Source: GCA-002779465 sp964596535 (GTDB lineage Bacteria; Desulfobacterota; Desulfobacteria; Desulfobacterales; UBA2156). Taken from it: a stretch of DNA of 16,848 bases. The translations under genes and the position numbers were made by a program. The notes under the pieces were generated by a model. The model saw only the letters and a list, made by a program, of their open reading frames with translations. It searched no databases and had not been told where the DNA came from. Below are positions 7,564 through 15,891 of this stretch, piece after piece; position 1 is the first letter of the stretch; every line of letters starts with the position of its first letter. Location: contig CAZQUR010000064.1 in assembly GCA_964596535.1 (NCBI GenBank), positions 1 through 16,848 of the forward strand. The letters run 5' to 3'.

Positions 7564-9846
7564 CTAAGATTTCACGGTGGCCGCGGCCACCACGGCCTGG
7601 CCCAAGGCGATGCCGCCGTCATTGGCGGGCACCTGGGAGTGGGTATACACTTCAAACCCGCACCGGGTCAACGCATCGACAAGCCCTTTCAGGAGAATGG
7701 CGTTCTGGAACACCCCCCCGCTGAGGGCCGCCCGGCGAATGTCCGTCTCCTCGGCGACGGTCCGGCACACCCGGGAGAACATTTCGATCACCGTGGCGTG
7801 AAATTTTCCGCTGATGCGATGGGACGGAATTTTGTCCATCAGGTCCCGGACGATCCCTTCAATGATGGGGGCGGTGGGAATCCGGATGGGGATCTCCGGA
7901 GTCCACGGGCAGGCATAGGTCTCGCGGGTGTTTTCGTCGGCGATCATTTCCAGGGCCATGGCCGCCTGTCCCTCGAAACGCACCTGTTGCCTTACGCCCA
8001 AAAGGGCGGCCACACCGTCGAAAAGCCTTCCCAAGCTGGAGGTAAGAGGGGATTGGATTCCCCGTTGCATCATCCGGACAACGATTCCCATGGCCTTGGG
8101 ATCCATCGGGTGTAAGGAGGGAATCTTTTGAAAGTCGAACGCCGGCCCGAAAGCGGCGGCAAGGTAGCTCAGCGCCATGCGCCAGGGCTCCCGGATGGCG
8201 GCCTCCCCCCCGGGCAGGGGAACCGGCTCCAGGAATGCCATGCGTTGAAACGCCCGTTCATCGGCCAACAGAATTTCTCCGCCCCAAATGGTGCCGTCCG
8301 GTCCGTACCCGGTGCCGTCAAAGGCCAGTCCGATCACCGGACCCTGAATTCGATTTTCGGCCATGCAGCTGACGATATGGGCGTGGTGATGCTGTACCGC
8401 CATTCGTTTTTCGGTCTTTCGTGCTTCCAGCGCATAGCGGGTGCTCAGATAGTCCGGATGCAGGTCGTGGGCCACGATTTCGGGCCGGATATCCAGGATG
8501 CGTTCCAGGTGGGATACGGTCTGTTGGAAAAAGGCTTCCGTGGACGGGTTGTCCAAATCCCCGATGTGCTGGCTCAAAAAGGCCTGGTTTTTCTTTGTCA
8601 AACAGACAGTGGATTTCAGTTCGGCGCCGCAGGCCAATACCGGCGGTGCATCGATTTTCAAAAAGACGGGCCGGGGAACGAATCCCCGGGACCGCCGAAG
8701 CATCCTGACCGCGCCGGCGGTATGCCGCACGATGGCGTCGTCACTGCGCAGATAGATATCCCGGTCATGGATGAGGAAATAATCGGCGATCTCTTCCAGG
8801 CGGCCGAAGGCCTCTTCATTGTCGATGGCGATGGGTTCTTCGCTGAGATTCCCGCTGGTCATGACCAGGGCCGTGAAACCGTTTTCCAGCAGGAGGTGGT
8901 GCAGGGGTGTATACGGGAGCATCACCCCGAAGTATTTGTTTTCCGGGGAAACGGCCGTCGCCAAGGGGTTCGGTTGTTTTTTTTCCAGCAAAACAATGGG
9001 CCGCTGCAAAGACGTCAACAGGGCGGCCTCTTCAGGACGCACCACCGCAAAGACGGCGATGTGTTCCAGGTCCTTTGCCATCACCGCAAAGGGCTTTTCT
9101 TCGCGGCGCTTTTGTTTTCTCAGCCGCATCACCGCATCACTCAAAACCGCATCCGCCGCCAAATGAAATCCCCCGAGTCCTTTGACGGCCACGATGGCGC
9201 CTTGTTTCAGAAGGGAAACCGTATCCCGGATCAGATCCTCCGAAGGCATCCGGCGCCCCTTTGCATCATGTAAAAAGACCTGGGGACCGCAGGCCGGGCA
9301 GGCGTTGGGCTGGGCATGAAACCGCCGGTCCTCAGGATCTTCGTATTCGGCCCGACACGTTTCGCACATGACGAAATGTTTCATGGATGTGTGGGGCCGA
9401 TCGTAAGGGATGTCGTCGATAATGGTATAGCGGGGACCGCAATGGGTGCAGTTGATAAACGGATACCGGTACCGCCGGTCTCCGGGGGTAAAGAGTTCCT
9501 TCAGGCAGGCATCACAGACGGCCACATCCGGGGAAATCAACGCAGATTTGCGGGATTCGGGACGGCTCGGGGCGATGGTAAAGGCGGTGCAGCCGTTCAC
9601 GGTGCCTTTCGAAACAACAATCCGGGTGATGTGGGAAAGGGGAGGCGCTTTTTCGGAAAGTTCCTTGACGAAAGCCCGGATGCCTTCGGATTTTCCCTCC
9701 AGATGGATAAACACGCCGGCGGCGGTATTGGCGACTTCACCGCAAAGCGCCCGGCGGCGGGCCAGTTGAAAGACGAAGGGCCGGAATCCAACGCCTTGGA
9801 CGATCCCTTCCACGGTGATGTCCCGGGCCAGGCGATTCTTTTCCAT
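7564..9846 (-). CDS. hypF: Carbamoyltransferase HypF
   Basis: A 760-residue HypF, which activates carbamoyl phosphate with ATP and passes the carbamoyl group to the C-terminal cysteine of HypE, the source of the cyanide ligands. Domains in order (numbering from the GTG at 9849): acylphosphatase-like (VQGVGFRPFVFQ, about residues 1-95), two zinc-finger motifs (CDAC with CTHC about 112-137, CETC with CPAC about 162-187), a YrdC-like domain (about 200-390, with KGLGGFHLA and TSGNLSEEP), and a Kae1-like domain. The last holds the metal-binding HHHAH at 487-491 and FDGTGYGPDGTIWGGE. All key motifs are intact. The start could be GTG 9849 or ATG 9846; neither has a strong ribosome-binding site, and ATG is preferred. 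It follows hypC by about 30 bases in the same orientation. Confidence 0.97.
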   Translation of the reverse strand: MEKNRLARDITVEGIVQGVGFRPFVFQLARRRALCGEVANTAAGVFIHLEGKSEGIRAFVKELSEKAPPLSHITRIVVSKGTVNGCTAFTIAPSRPESRKSALISPDVAVCDACLKELFTPGDRRYRYPFINCTHCGPRYTIIDDIPYDRPHTSMKHFVMCETCRAEYEDPEDRRFHAQPNACPACGPQVFLHDAKGRRMPSEDLIRDTVSLLKQGAIVAVKGLGGFHLAADAVLSDAVMRLRKQKRREEKPFAVMAKDLEHIAVFAVVRPEEAALLTSLQRPIVLLEKKQPNPLATAVSPENKYFGVMLPYTPLHHLLLENGFTALVMTSGNLSEEPIAIDNEEAFGRLEEIADYFLIHDRDIYLRSDDAIVRHTAGAVRMLRRSRGFVPRPVFLKIDAPPVLACGAELKSTVCLTKKNQAFLSQHIGDLDNPSTEAFFQQTVSHLERILDIRPEIVAHDLHPDYLSTRYALEARKTEKRMAVQHHHAHIVSCMAENRIQGPVIGLAFDGTGYGPDGTIWGGEILLADERAFQRMAFLEPVPLPGGEAAIREPWRMALSYLAAAFGPAFDFQKIPSLHPMDPKAMGIVVRMMQRGIQSPLTSSLGRLFDGVAALLGVRQQVRFEGQAAMALEMIADENTRETYACPWTPEIPIRIPTAPIIEGIVRDLMDKIPSHRISGKFHATVIEMFSRVCRTVAEETDIRRAALSGGVFQNAILLKGLVDALTRCGFEVYTHSQVPANDGGIALGQAVVAAATVKS

Positions 9847-9876
9847 CACATGATTTTCGGGGCACCGGCCGGGAAA

Positions 9877-10116
9877 CTATTCCCCGCCGTTTTCCCCCTC
9901 CACCCGGGCAAGGGATTCCCGCAACAGCTCCAGGGTTTCCCGGGCGGCCGTTTCGTCGATCTTTTGGATGGCGAACCCGGCATGCACGATGACCCAATCC
10001 CCCACACGGGGGGCTTCCAGGAGCAACAGGCTTGCTTTTCTCTTGACACCGTCCACATCCAGGACCGCCATTTCATTTTCGATGGCGACAATCTTCGAAG
10101 GGATCGCAAGGCACAT
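9877..10116 (-). CDS. hypC: Hydrogenase assembly chaperone HypC
   Basis: A 79-residue HypC/HupF-family chaperone. It binds HypD during Fe(CN)2CO assembly and then the immature large subunit. The protein must begin Met-Cys, because the N-terminal cysteine is functional; this fixes the start at 10116 (MCLAIPSKIV), with AAGGA upstream, rather than an in-frame codon at 10164. Further family features are VDGVKRKASLLLLEAPRVGDWVIVHAGFA (seen as VDGVKRKASL and VGDWVIVHAGFA) and a C-terminal helix. It overlaps the 3' end of the maturation protease gene by 44 bases and is followed closely by hypF. One caveat: Desulfovibrio-type hydrogenases sometimes have a dedicated HypC paralogue, and sequence alone does not say whether this one is general or dedicated. 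Confidence 0.95.
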   Translation of the reverse strand: MCLAIPSKIVAIENEMAVLDVDGVKRKASLLLLEAPRVGDWVIVHAGFAIQKIDETAARETLELLRESLARVEGENGGE

Positions 10117-10609
10117 GGGTTGTCCTTTTCTTAAAAGAAACATCGAGACGCCGCAGCTCATCAAGGACCCGATCCGCTATGGGTGCCACCTGATTCGCCG
10201 TGGCAGGCGTCAATTGAATGCTCAGGGTTTCGATATCGGCCGGCTCCACGCCCAGGATCACGGTTTCGGGAACCGGCGAATCCAGTGCTTGACACAGGGT
10301 CAGGGCCTCGAGGAAGTCGACCTGGTGCAATGAATTTTTGGCCCGCACCCGTTCGGGAACCGCGTCGCCTTCCAGACGGTAAACGGTCCCCGGTTCCCCG
10401 TGATTCCGCACGGCATCGCACACGATGAGATGATCCGCTTCGGAAATCACCCCCAAAAGATTCAACCCCAGCACTCCCCCGTCCACCAGAGAGACGTTTT
10501 CCGGGAACGCATAGTGCTCCATCAGGTGCTGGACCACGCGCACCCCGAAGCCTTCGTCGGCAAAAAGGAGGTTTCCGATACCCAGGATCATGACATGGGG
10601 CTTTTTCAT
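10073..10609 (-). CDS. hyaD: Hydrogenase maturation protease (HyaD/HybD/HycI family)
   Basis: A 178-residue nickel-dependent endopeptidase that removes the C-terminal extension of the [NiFe] hydrogenase large subunit after metal insertion. The N-terminal GIGNLLFADEGFGVR is the family signature. The expected nickel ligands are Glu 19, Asp 65 (IVCDA) and His 95 (LHQVD), equivalent to Glu16, Asp62 and His93 of HybD. Its substrate is very likely the large subunit encoded upstream on the same strand, which keeps an uncleaved tail after its last CxxC-GVH motif. The gene is separated from the RND-fusion gene by about 150 bases, so it may have its own promoter. The C-terminal tail overlaps hypC. The symbol is given at family level; hynC is the Desulfovibrio name for an equivalent gene. 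Confidence 0.93.
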   Translation of the reverse strand: MKKPHVMILGIGNLLFADEGFGVRVVQHLMEHYAFPENVSLVDGGVLGLNLLGVISEADHLIVCDAVRNHGEPGTVYRLEGDAVPERVRAKNSLHQVDFLEALTLCQALDSPVPETVILGVEPADIETLSIQLTPATANQVAPIADRVLDELRRLDVSFKKRTTHVPCDPFEDCRHRK

Positions 10610-10705
10610 GGAAAAACGTTCAATCCCCCTTCGGATTTACTCAAGTCATCGAAATGACGTCGGAGTTCGGATTCGGACGCGTGCTCGGGTCCGGAAAATA
10701 AAGCT

Positions 10706-10734
10706 AGAAAAACTTTACCACGGGTTGTATTGCG
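10706..10734 (-). promoter_or_regulatory. Possible promoter for the protease-hypCFD operon
   Basis: On the minus strand a TTGTGC and a TAAAGT hexamer are about 17 bases apart within the gap between the RND-fusion stop (10763) and the protease start (10609). The matches to consensus are only partial. The gap also holds a small perfect hairpin (GTCAT, CGAA, ATGAC at 10645-10658). No ribosome-binding site of note precedes the protease gene. Low confidence. Confidence 0.2.
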
Positions 10735-10762
10735 GCACAAGCACGGAGAAAAAAGACGGGGA

Positions 10763-13700
10763 CTAGGAGGACCACTGCACCGTCCCCCCGCTTGTCTCAG
10801 CCTTTTCCAGCGCATTTCTGGCCTGATCGATCAGATACGCCTCCTGGCTTTCGGCATTCATTTGACCGCCGGCGATTCCGAAAACCATCTCCGCGGCAAT
10901 ACCTTCTTTTTCCCGCACTTCCCTTTCAAAACGGGCTTGAATACGCAGGCACGTTTCCCGGGACACCACTGCGGTGGACCCCATGAGCACCAGTCCGAAA
11001 AGCCGCCCGTCGAGACGTCCCACCACATCGCTTCTGCGAATGGTTTCCGCGATAATATCGCCTGCGATCTTCATCAACCGTTCTCCCGAGGTGAAATCCT
11101 TCGGGGAAGCCGTGCCGCCGTTGAATCGAACTTTCACAAGGCACACGGACAATGGCATTTGGTGTCTGACGGCCAGATGAAACTGCCTGTGGAGAGATTC
11201 AAAGAATCCTCTTGGATTAAAAACGCCGCTTTCTTCATCGATGAAGCAATCGGCGGTATAGCACTGGGTGATGTGTTCCAGCCGGTCGCACAGAATCGAG
11301 ACCAGGTTGTGGAAAAACTTGTGGGCCGTGTTGGGATACAAAAACTGCAAGCGACGGATCATTTTCCAGTTGATCTGAAGGAGTTCTCCTTCCGTGGCGG
11401 CTACCACCGTGGCCGAGCGAGGCGCATTCCGAAAAAGCCCCATCTCCCCCACCACATCCCCCACCCGGATATGGCTGATGACAATATCGCCGCCGTATTT
11501 TCCATTCAGCTTGTCAGCCATGGGGTTCACGACATCCAGGCCTCCGGAAATAACGGCATACATAAAATCGCTTTGTTCCCCTTTTTTAAAGATCACTTCC
11601 CCCGATTGAAAGGGCTTCAGGGAACCGGCCAAAAAGATATGATGGATCCGGGTGCGGGACAGATTCCTGAACAAGGGGATTCCCTCCTGGGGATCTTTTC
11701 CCAATTTGAGTCGGAGCAGATCCCACAGGGTCACCAGTTCCACATGGAGCATCAGGGAGGGGAGGAGCAGCAGGTCTCCCACCAAAGCGGAGGCCATGGT
11801 GATCAACATCAGAAAACCGAACAAGGCGGTGGGCTTGAAGTTGGACACCATCAGGATGGAGAACCCGGCACCGATGGTGACGGTGGTAAAGACAATGGAA
11901 CGCCCCACTTTTTTGAGGGTCTCGGCAAGGGCGGTTTCATCGTTCAAGCATTTTTTGAACTCCCGGTTGAAACAGACCAGATAATGGATCGTATCATCCA
12001 CCGCCAAACCGATGGCGATGCTGGCAATCAGGCTGGTGGCGGCGGAAAGCGGGATCCCCAGCCACCCCATGATGCCGAAGTTCACCACGATGGGGAACAT
12101 GTTGGGGACAATGGCGATCAATCCCACCTTGAAAGACAAAAACAGGATGAACATCAGGGAAAAAATCAGGACCATGCTGATGGAAAGGCTCTTGACCTGT
12201 CCCCGGGTCAGGATGTCGCTGGATGCCGCCACCACCATGCCGATGCCGGTCACTTCGGCCGTGAGGGTCTTGGAGCAATATTGTTTCACAAGATCGTGGA
12301 TTCGGTTTTGGATTTCAAGAAACTCCCGGGAACTCGACAAATGGGTCAACAACATGAGGTTGGCTTTGGAAAAATCACGACTCATGAACCCGTAGAGCAT
12401 GTCTTCCCCGAACATGATCTTGTAATTGTTCAAGAGCATCCTTACTTCAAAGCCCTCTTCGGGAAGGGCATAATATTTCGGATCGAATCGATTGAGGGCA
12501 TAGTTGACCAGCTTCATGTAGTCGGCAAAAGAAACACTCTTATCCACTCCCGGAAGGGTCTCCAGAGCCCTTTGGACGCGTTCGATTTCCTTGATCATCT
12601 GTGGATCTTCAAAGGCATCTTCTTCTTTTGCGGACAGGGACACATGGACCGGGAAGCTCCCGGACAGGTGCCGCGCGATATCGTGAAAGTGCCGGCTGAC
12701 CGGCGCGTCCTCTTTGAAAAATTCCACCGGATTGGTTTCCGCCTGCACCCGGAATATGCCGATGATGCAAAACAGAACGACGCCGCCTAAAATGGGGAGC
12801 GACACCTTTTGCCGATGGATGTTGACATGCGCAATCCAATCACAGAATCGAGCCGCCGCCTGTGCCGCCCAGGTCCTTTTGGAACGTCCTTCCCCGCGTC
12901 CGGGCACGAGGGCGAAGGCTGCGGGTAAAAAGGTCAGGGCCAGAACCATGAGGACGAGGATCCCCATGCAGGCGAAAAGGGCAAACTCCCGGATGGCCTG
13001 TATCCGGTTCACGAAAAGGGATGCCAGGGCCGCCACCGTCGTAAAAACCGCCACCACGGTGGGGAGCGTCATGGTGGAAAAGGCGGCCAGAGCCGCCGCT
13101 GTGGAAGACGGGAACCGATTCAACCCCTCATTGAACTCGGATGTAATATGAAGGCAGTAGGCGGTGCCCACGGCGATGAGAAAGATCGGGACAATCATGG
13201 TGAGCATGGACAGCGGGACCTGGAGAATGGCCATGAAGCCGAAGGTCCAGACCATGGCGATGAGCACACACGCCAGAGGAATGAGCGTGATCCGGACGGT
13301 GGGGTACAAAAAAAAGAGGATCACGGTCATAACGGCCAGGGTGATGGGGGGAAGAAGATAGAAATCCTTCTGCGTATAGCGCGTCAGGGCATCGGAAACC
13401 ACCGGCATGCCGATCTGATATAGGGTCAGATCCTTGGGTGCCCCGGTGATATAATTTTCCACCGAACGGATCACGGCCGCCTCATCGGCATCCGGGTGCA
13501 GCACCAAGGTCACTGCGGTGGCATGGCGGTCCGATGAGAGGAGGTTCTTTTCAAAAAGGGCGATGGGTGAAAGCACCGCGGCGAACCGGTCCAGATCCCA
13601 CGCACCACCGGTTTCCACCGCCGCTTTGATTTCCGGAAGGCTGATAACGCGGCGCACCCCTGGAACAGCCTTCAGGTCCGTGGAGATTCTATTGATTTTT

Positions 13701-13975
13701 TCAAAGGTTCCCGGATCCAGGACGTTTTTGCCCTTGATGACGACCCGGATGATTTCATCCGAGCCGAAGAGCGTGCGAAAGGCCGCATAGGTCCGGGTTT
13801 CCGGGAGATTCTCCACCACCATATCGTAAATGGAGGTGCGGATTTTCAATCCGGGAATCTGCCACGCAAAAAAGAGGGTGATCAGGGCCACCAGCAGCAA
13901 GGTGATTTTGGGACGGTACAGGATCGATTCGACGCCGTGCTGGTATAGGCGGCCCGGGGCAAATCGGCTGGCCAT
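10763..13975 (-). CDS. RND/MMPL-family transporter fused to a cNMP-binding domain and a degenerate GGDEF domain
   Basis: A 1070-residue inner-membrane protein. Residues 1-750 form a complete two-half RND unit. TM1 is about 24-43, a large external loop runs to about 205, and TM2-6 span 206-357. TM7 is about 391-410, a second external loop follows, and TM8-12 span 597-745. TM segment 650-665 holds GLAVDDTIHY with the paired Asp 660/661 expected for proton coupling. Residues about 770-900 are a cyclic-nucleotide-binding domain; its phosphate cassette is VGEMGLFRNAPRSATVVA at 842-859. Residues about 905-1065 resemble a GGDEF domain, but the signature reads GRLDGRLFGLVL (986-997), so diguanylate cyclase activity is unlikely. 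CAGGAG precedes ATG 13975. The substrate is unknown; some relatives move lipids or hopanoids. A regulatory role for the cytoplasmic tail is inference. Confidence 0.85.
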   Translation of the reverse strand: MASRFAPGRLYQHGVESILYRPKITLLLVALITLFFAWQIPGLKIRTSIYDMVVENLPETRTYAAFRTLFGSDEIIRVVIKGKNVLDPGTFEKINRISTDLKAVPGVRRVISLPEIKAAVETGGAWDLDRFAAVLSPIALFEKNLLSSDRHATAVTLVLHPDADEAAVIRSVENYITGAPKDLTLYQIGMPVVSDALTRYTQKDFYLLPPITLAVMTVILFFLYPTVRITLIPLACVLIAMVWTFGFMAILQVPLSMLTMIVPIFLIAVGTAYCLHITSEFNEGLNRFPSSTAAALAAFSTMTLPTVVAVFTTVAALASLFVNRIQAIREFALFACMGILVLMVLALTFLPAAFALVPGRGEGRSKRTWAAQAAARFCDWIAHVNIHRQKVSLPILGGVVLFCIIGIFRVQAETNPVEFFKEDAPVSRHFHDIARHLSGSFPVHVSLSAKEEDAFEDPQMIKEIERVQRALETLPGVDKSVSFADYMKLVNYALNRFDPKYYALPEEGFEVRMLLNNYKIMFGEDMLYGFMSRDFSKANLMLLTHLSSSREFLEIQNRIHDLVKQYCSKTLTAEVTGIGMVVAASSDILTRGQVKSLSISMVLIFSLMFILFLSFKVGLIAIVPNMFPIVVNFGIMGWLGIPLSAATSLIASIAIGLAVDDTIHYLVCFNREFKKCLNDETALAETLKKVGRSIVFTTVTIGAGFSILMVSNFKPTALFGFLMLITMASALVGDLLLLPSLMLHVELVTLWDLLRLKLGKDPQEGIPLFRNLSRTRIHHIFLAGSLKPFQSGEVIFKKGEQSDFMYAVISGGLDVVNPMADKLNGKYGGDIVISHIRVGDVVGEMGLFRNAPRSATVVAATEGELLQINWKMIRRLQFLYPNTAHKFFHNLVSILCDRLEHITQCYTADCFIDEESGVFNPRGFFESLHRQFHLAVRHQMPLSVCLVKVRFNGGTASPKDFTSGERLMKIAGDIIAETIRRSDVVGRLDGRLFGLVLMGSTAVVSRETCLRIQARFEREVREKEGIAAEMVFGIAGGQMNAESQEAYLIDQARNALEKAETSGGTVQWSS

Positions 13976-14044
13976 GCGTTAACGGCTCCTGTGAATCTAT
14001 ACCCAAAAGATTTGTCGTGGAGCGGGTTGGTTGTCGAGTCGTTT

Positions 14045-14073
14045 TTGTTATCGGATCTCAAAATCCGTGTCAA
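14045..14073 (-). promoter_or_regulatory. Candidate promoter with a palindrome in the spacer, upstream of the RND-fusion gene
   Basis: A perfect -35 hexamer TTGACA (14073-14068) is followed after 17 bases by TAACAA (14050-14045), a weak -10. Most of the spacer is an inverted repeat, CGGAT-N6-ATCCG (14052-14067), where a regulator could bind. It lies just downstream of the hydrogenase terminator and about 70 bases before the RND-fusion start, which fits a separate transcription unit. Confidence 0.45.
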
Positions 14074-14119
14074 CGGAATATGATCCGACAAGGCGACGCG
14101 GACGGCGCGCTTTGGACCG

Positions 14120-14160
14120 AAAAAAAACCGACCCCCCGGGGAAATGCGCCGGGGGGTCGG
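14120..14160 (-). terminator. Rho-independent terminator of the hydrogenase operon
   Basis: Arms 14128-14139 and 14149-14160 form a perfect 12-bp, GC-rich stem with a 9-base loop. On the minus strand the stem is followed by eight T residues (14127-14120). It lies 20 bases after the large-subunit stop and should end the hydrogenase transcript. Confidence 0.93.
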
Positions 14161-14180
14161 GGGAAAAGGGGATGGCTCGA

Positions 14181-15833
14181 TTACAAGGCCTTGACGGTAT
14201 ACACCTGGTTCGAATCGGGATCGATGACGTGGACACCGCAGGCGATGCACGGATCAAACGAATGCACGGTCCGCAAGACCTCCAGGGGTTGCTTGGGATC
14301 GGCCACCGGTGTGCCGATGAGGGCCTCTTCCACGGGTCCCATCTTGTTGTTTTCGCAGCGGGGCCCGAGGTTCCAGGTGGACGGGACCACATACTGGTAA
14401 TTCTTGATCTTCTTGTCTTCGATGCGGATCCAGTGCCCTAAAGATCCCCTGGGGACGTCGTTGAGGCCGACGCCGATTGCTTCTCCCGCGGGCCAGTCCC
14501 AGGCCTGGTAGGTTTTGGTGTCCCCGTTTTTTATGTTTTCCACCAGTTGCATGAGCCACCCTTCCATGGCCTTTCCGATGGCCAGGGTTTCCAACCCCCG
14601 GGCCGCAGTCCGGCCCAGTGTGGAAAAAAGCGCCGTCACCGGGATGCCCAGCTTCTGGCAGGTCTGGTCCACCACGGGCTTGAGATCGGCGTGCCCTTTG
14701 GCATAGGCCACCAGGACCCGGGCCAGGGGGCCTACCTCGCAGGATTCGTTTTCATACCGGGGGGCTTTGAACCAGGAATACTTCCCGTCGTCCGGCTTGT
14801 ATGCGGGATTCTCCTGGAGCGGTATGGTTTCCCCTTTGTACGGATGCTTGGGGGCTCCGTCCGTATACCATGAGCGCTTGACATGCTCGGTGACCCCCTC
14901 CTGCGCGGCCATGGCCGTATTCGCCAGGTCCCGTTTTTTAACCACCCCCCGGGGCATATACAGGCTCTCCGGCTCTGCGGCCGTTTCCGGGAAATCCCCC
15001 CAGGCCAAAAAGTTTTGGGTCCCGCCGATGGCGCCCCAATCCTTGTAAAAGGAGGCCACGGCGACCAGGTCCGGGATGTAGACGTTTTCGATGAAGCTTT
15101 GGGTTTCCTTCCAGATGTAGAGGAACTCGGCGATGCGATCCGGGGTCAGATCCGCCACACAGGTGACCCCGCCCACCACCAGGGACTGGAGGTGCGGGTT
15201 CTTCGCACCGAAAATGGCGTGGAGCCGGGCGGCCCGGGCCTGGATGCGCAGGGCCTCCACATAGTGGGCCGCGGCCATAAGGTTGGCTTCCGGTGGAAGC
15301 TTGTACGCGGGATGCCCCCAGTAGGCATTGGCAAAAGGCCCCAGTTGCCCGCTTTCCACGAAGGTTCTCAGCCGTTCCTGGACGGATTTGAAATAGACGG
15401 CGCCTCCCACATGGGCGTTGCTCACATTATCGGCAAGCGTGGCCGTGGCCTTGGGATCGGCCTTCAGGGCGCTCACCACGTCCACCCAGTCCAGGGCGTG
15501 CAGGTGATAAAAATGGACGATATGATCGTGCTGGAACTGGGCGCCGTGGAGGAGGTTGCGGATGATCCGGGCGTTGTCGGGAATGTTTACCTTGACCGCA
15601 TCTTCGACTGCCCTCACCGAGGACAGGGCGTGGGTCAGCGTTCAGACCCCGCAGGAACGCTGGACAAAATGATGGGCGTCCCGGGGATCCCGGCCCAGAA
15701 GGATCAGTTCGATCCCCCGAAACATCTGGCCGCTGCTCCAGGCATTGACGACTTTGCCGCCGGAGACTTCCACTTCAATTCTTAAGTGCCCTTCTATTCT
15801 TGTGATCGGATCGATGGTGACTCTTTTTCCCAT
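14181..15833 (-). CDS. hynA: [NiFe] hydrogenase large subunit with in-frame TGA (probable selenocysteine) in the N-terminal CxxC motif
   Basis: The 550-residue catalytic subunit of a periplasmic group 1 uptake-type [NiFe] hydrogenase; it oxidises H2 at a Ni-Fe site. ATG 15833 has AAAGGAGG upstream. Visible motifs are RIEGH (12-16), QRSCGV-x-T-x2-H (Cys 61, position 64), and the C-terminal DPCIACGVH (Cys 529, Cys 532, His 535). The expected protease cut after His 535 would remove a 15-residue tail. Length matches the Desulfovibrio enzyme (about 550). Codon 64 (15644-15642) is TGA, exactly where the second motif cysteine belongs. The frame is intact for 486 codons after it, with no other lesion. 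I read it as one gene with UGA decoded as selenocysteine, helped by the hairpin that follows. A TGC/TGT-to-TGA sequence error or a fresh nonsense mutation are the alternatives. Translation restart at GTG 15617 would lose the L1 motif. Confidence 0.85.
15605..15644 (-). promoter_or_regulatory. Candidate bacterial SECIS hairpin after the in-frame TGA
   Basis: The upper stem pairs GCCCT (15629-15625) with AGGGC (15614-15610), five perfect pairs. The apical loop has ten bases and begins with G (15624). A lower stem pairs TGAC (15637-15634) with GTCG (15608-15605), one pair being T-G. The loop begins 17 bases after the TGA, close to the spacing in Escherichia coli fdhF. A G within the first two loop bases is part of the published bacterial SECIS consensus. 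GC-rich coding DNA forms such hairpins by chance, so this is supportive, not decisive. Confidence 0.45.
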
Positions 15834-15891
15834 AAGACGTCCTCCTTTATTCTGCTGGAAAACCGGATGGCTTTTGGTTTACGACAACCCT

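Noticed and set aside
8128..9273. A 381-codon plus-strand frame opposite hypF
   Set aside because: hypF is intact with all motifs on the other strand, so this is an antisense shadow.
10606..10762. A possible small protein (ending SELRRHFDDLSKSEGGLNVFP) in the gap before the maturation protease
   Set aside because: The composition looks somewhat protein-like, but there is no start codon with a ribosome-binding site in the gap, and the frame opens only inside the RND-fusion gene.
10730..12790. A 686-codon open frame on the plus strand
   Set aside because: It lies opposite the RND-fusion gene, is rich in His, Gly and Gln as is typical of antisense frames in GC-rich DNA, and matches no family.
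14181..15617. Reading the large subunit as a shorter protein starting at GTG 15617
   Set aside because: It would lack the RIEGH and N-terminal CxxC motifs needed for the active site, has no ribosome-binding site, and the upstream 63 codons match the family and have a strong ribosome-binding site.
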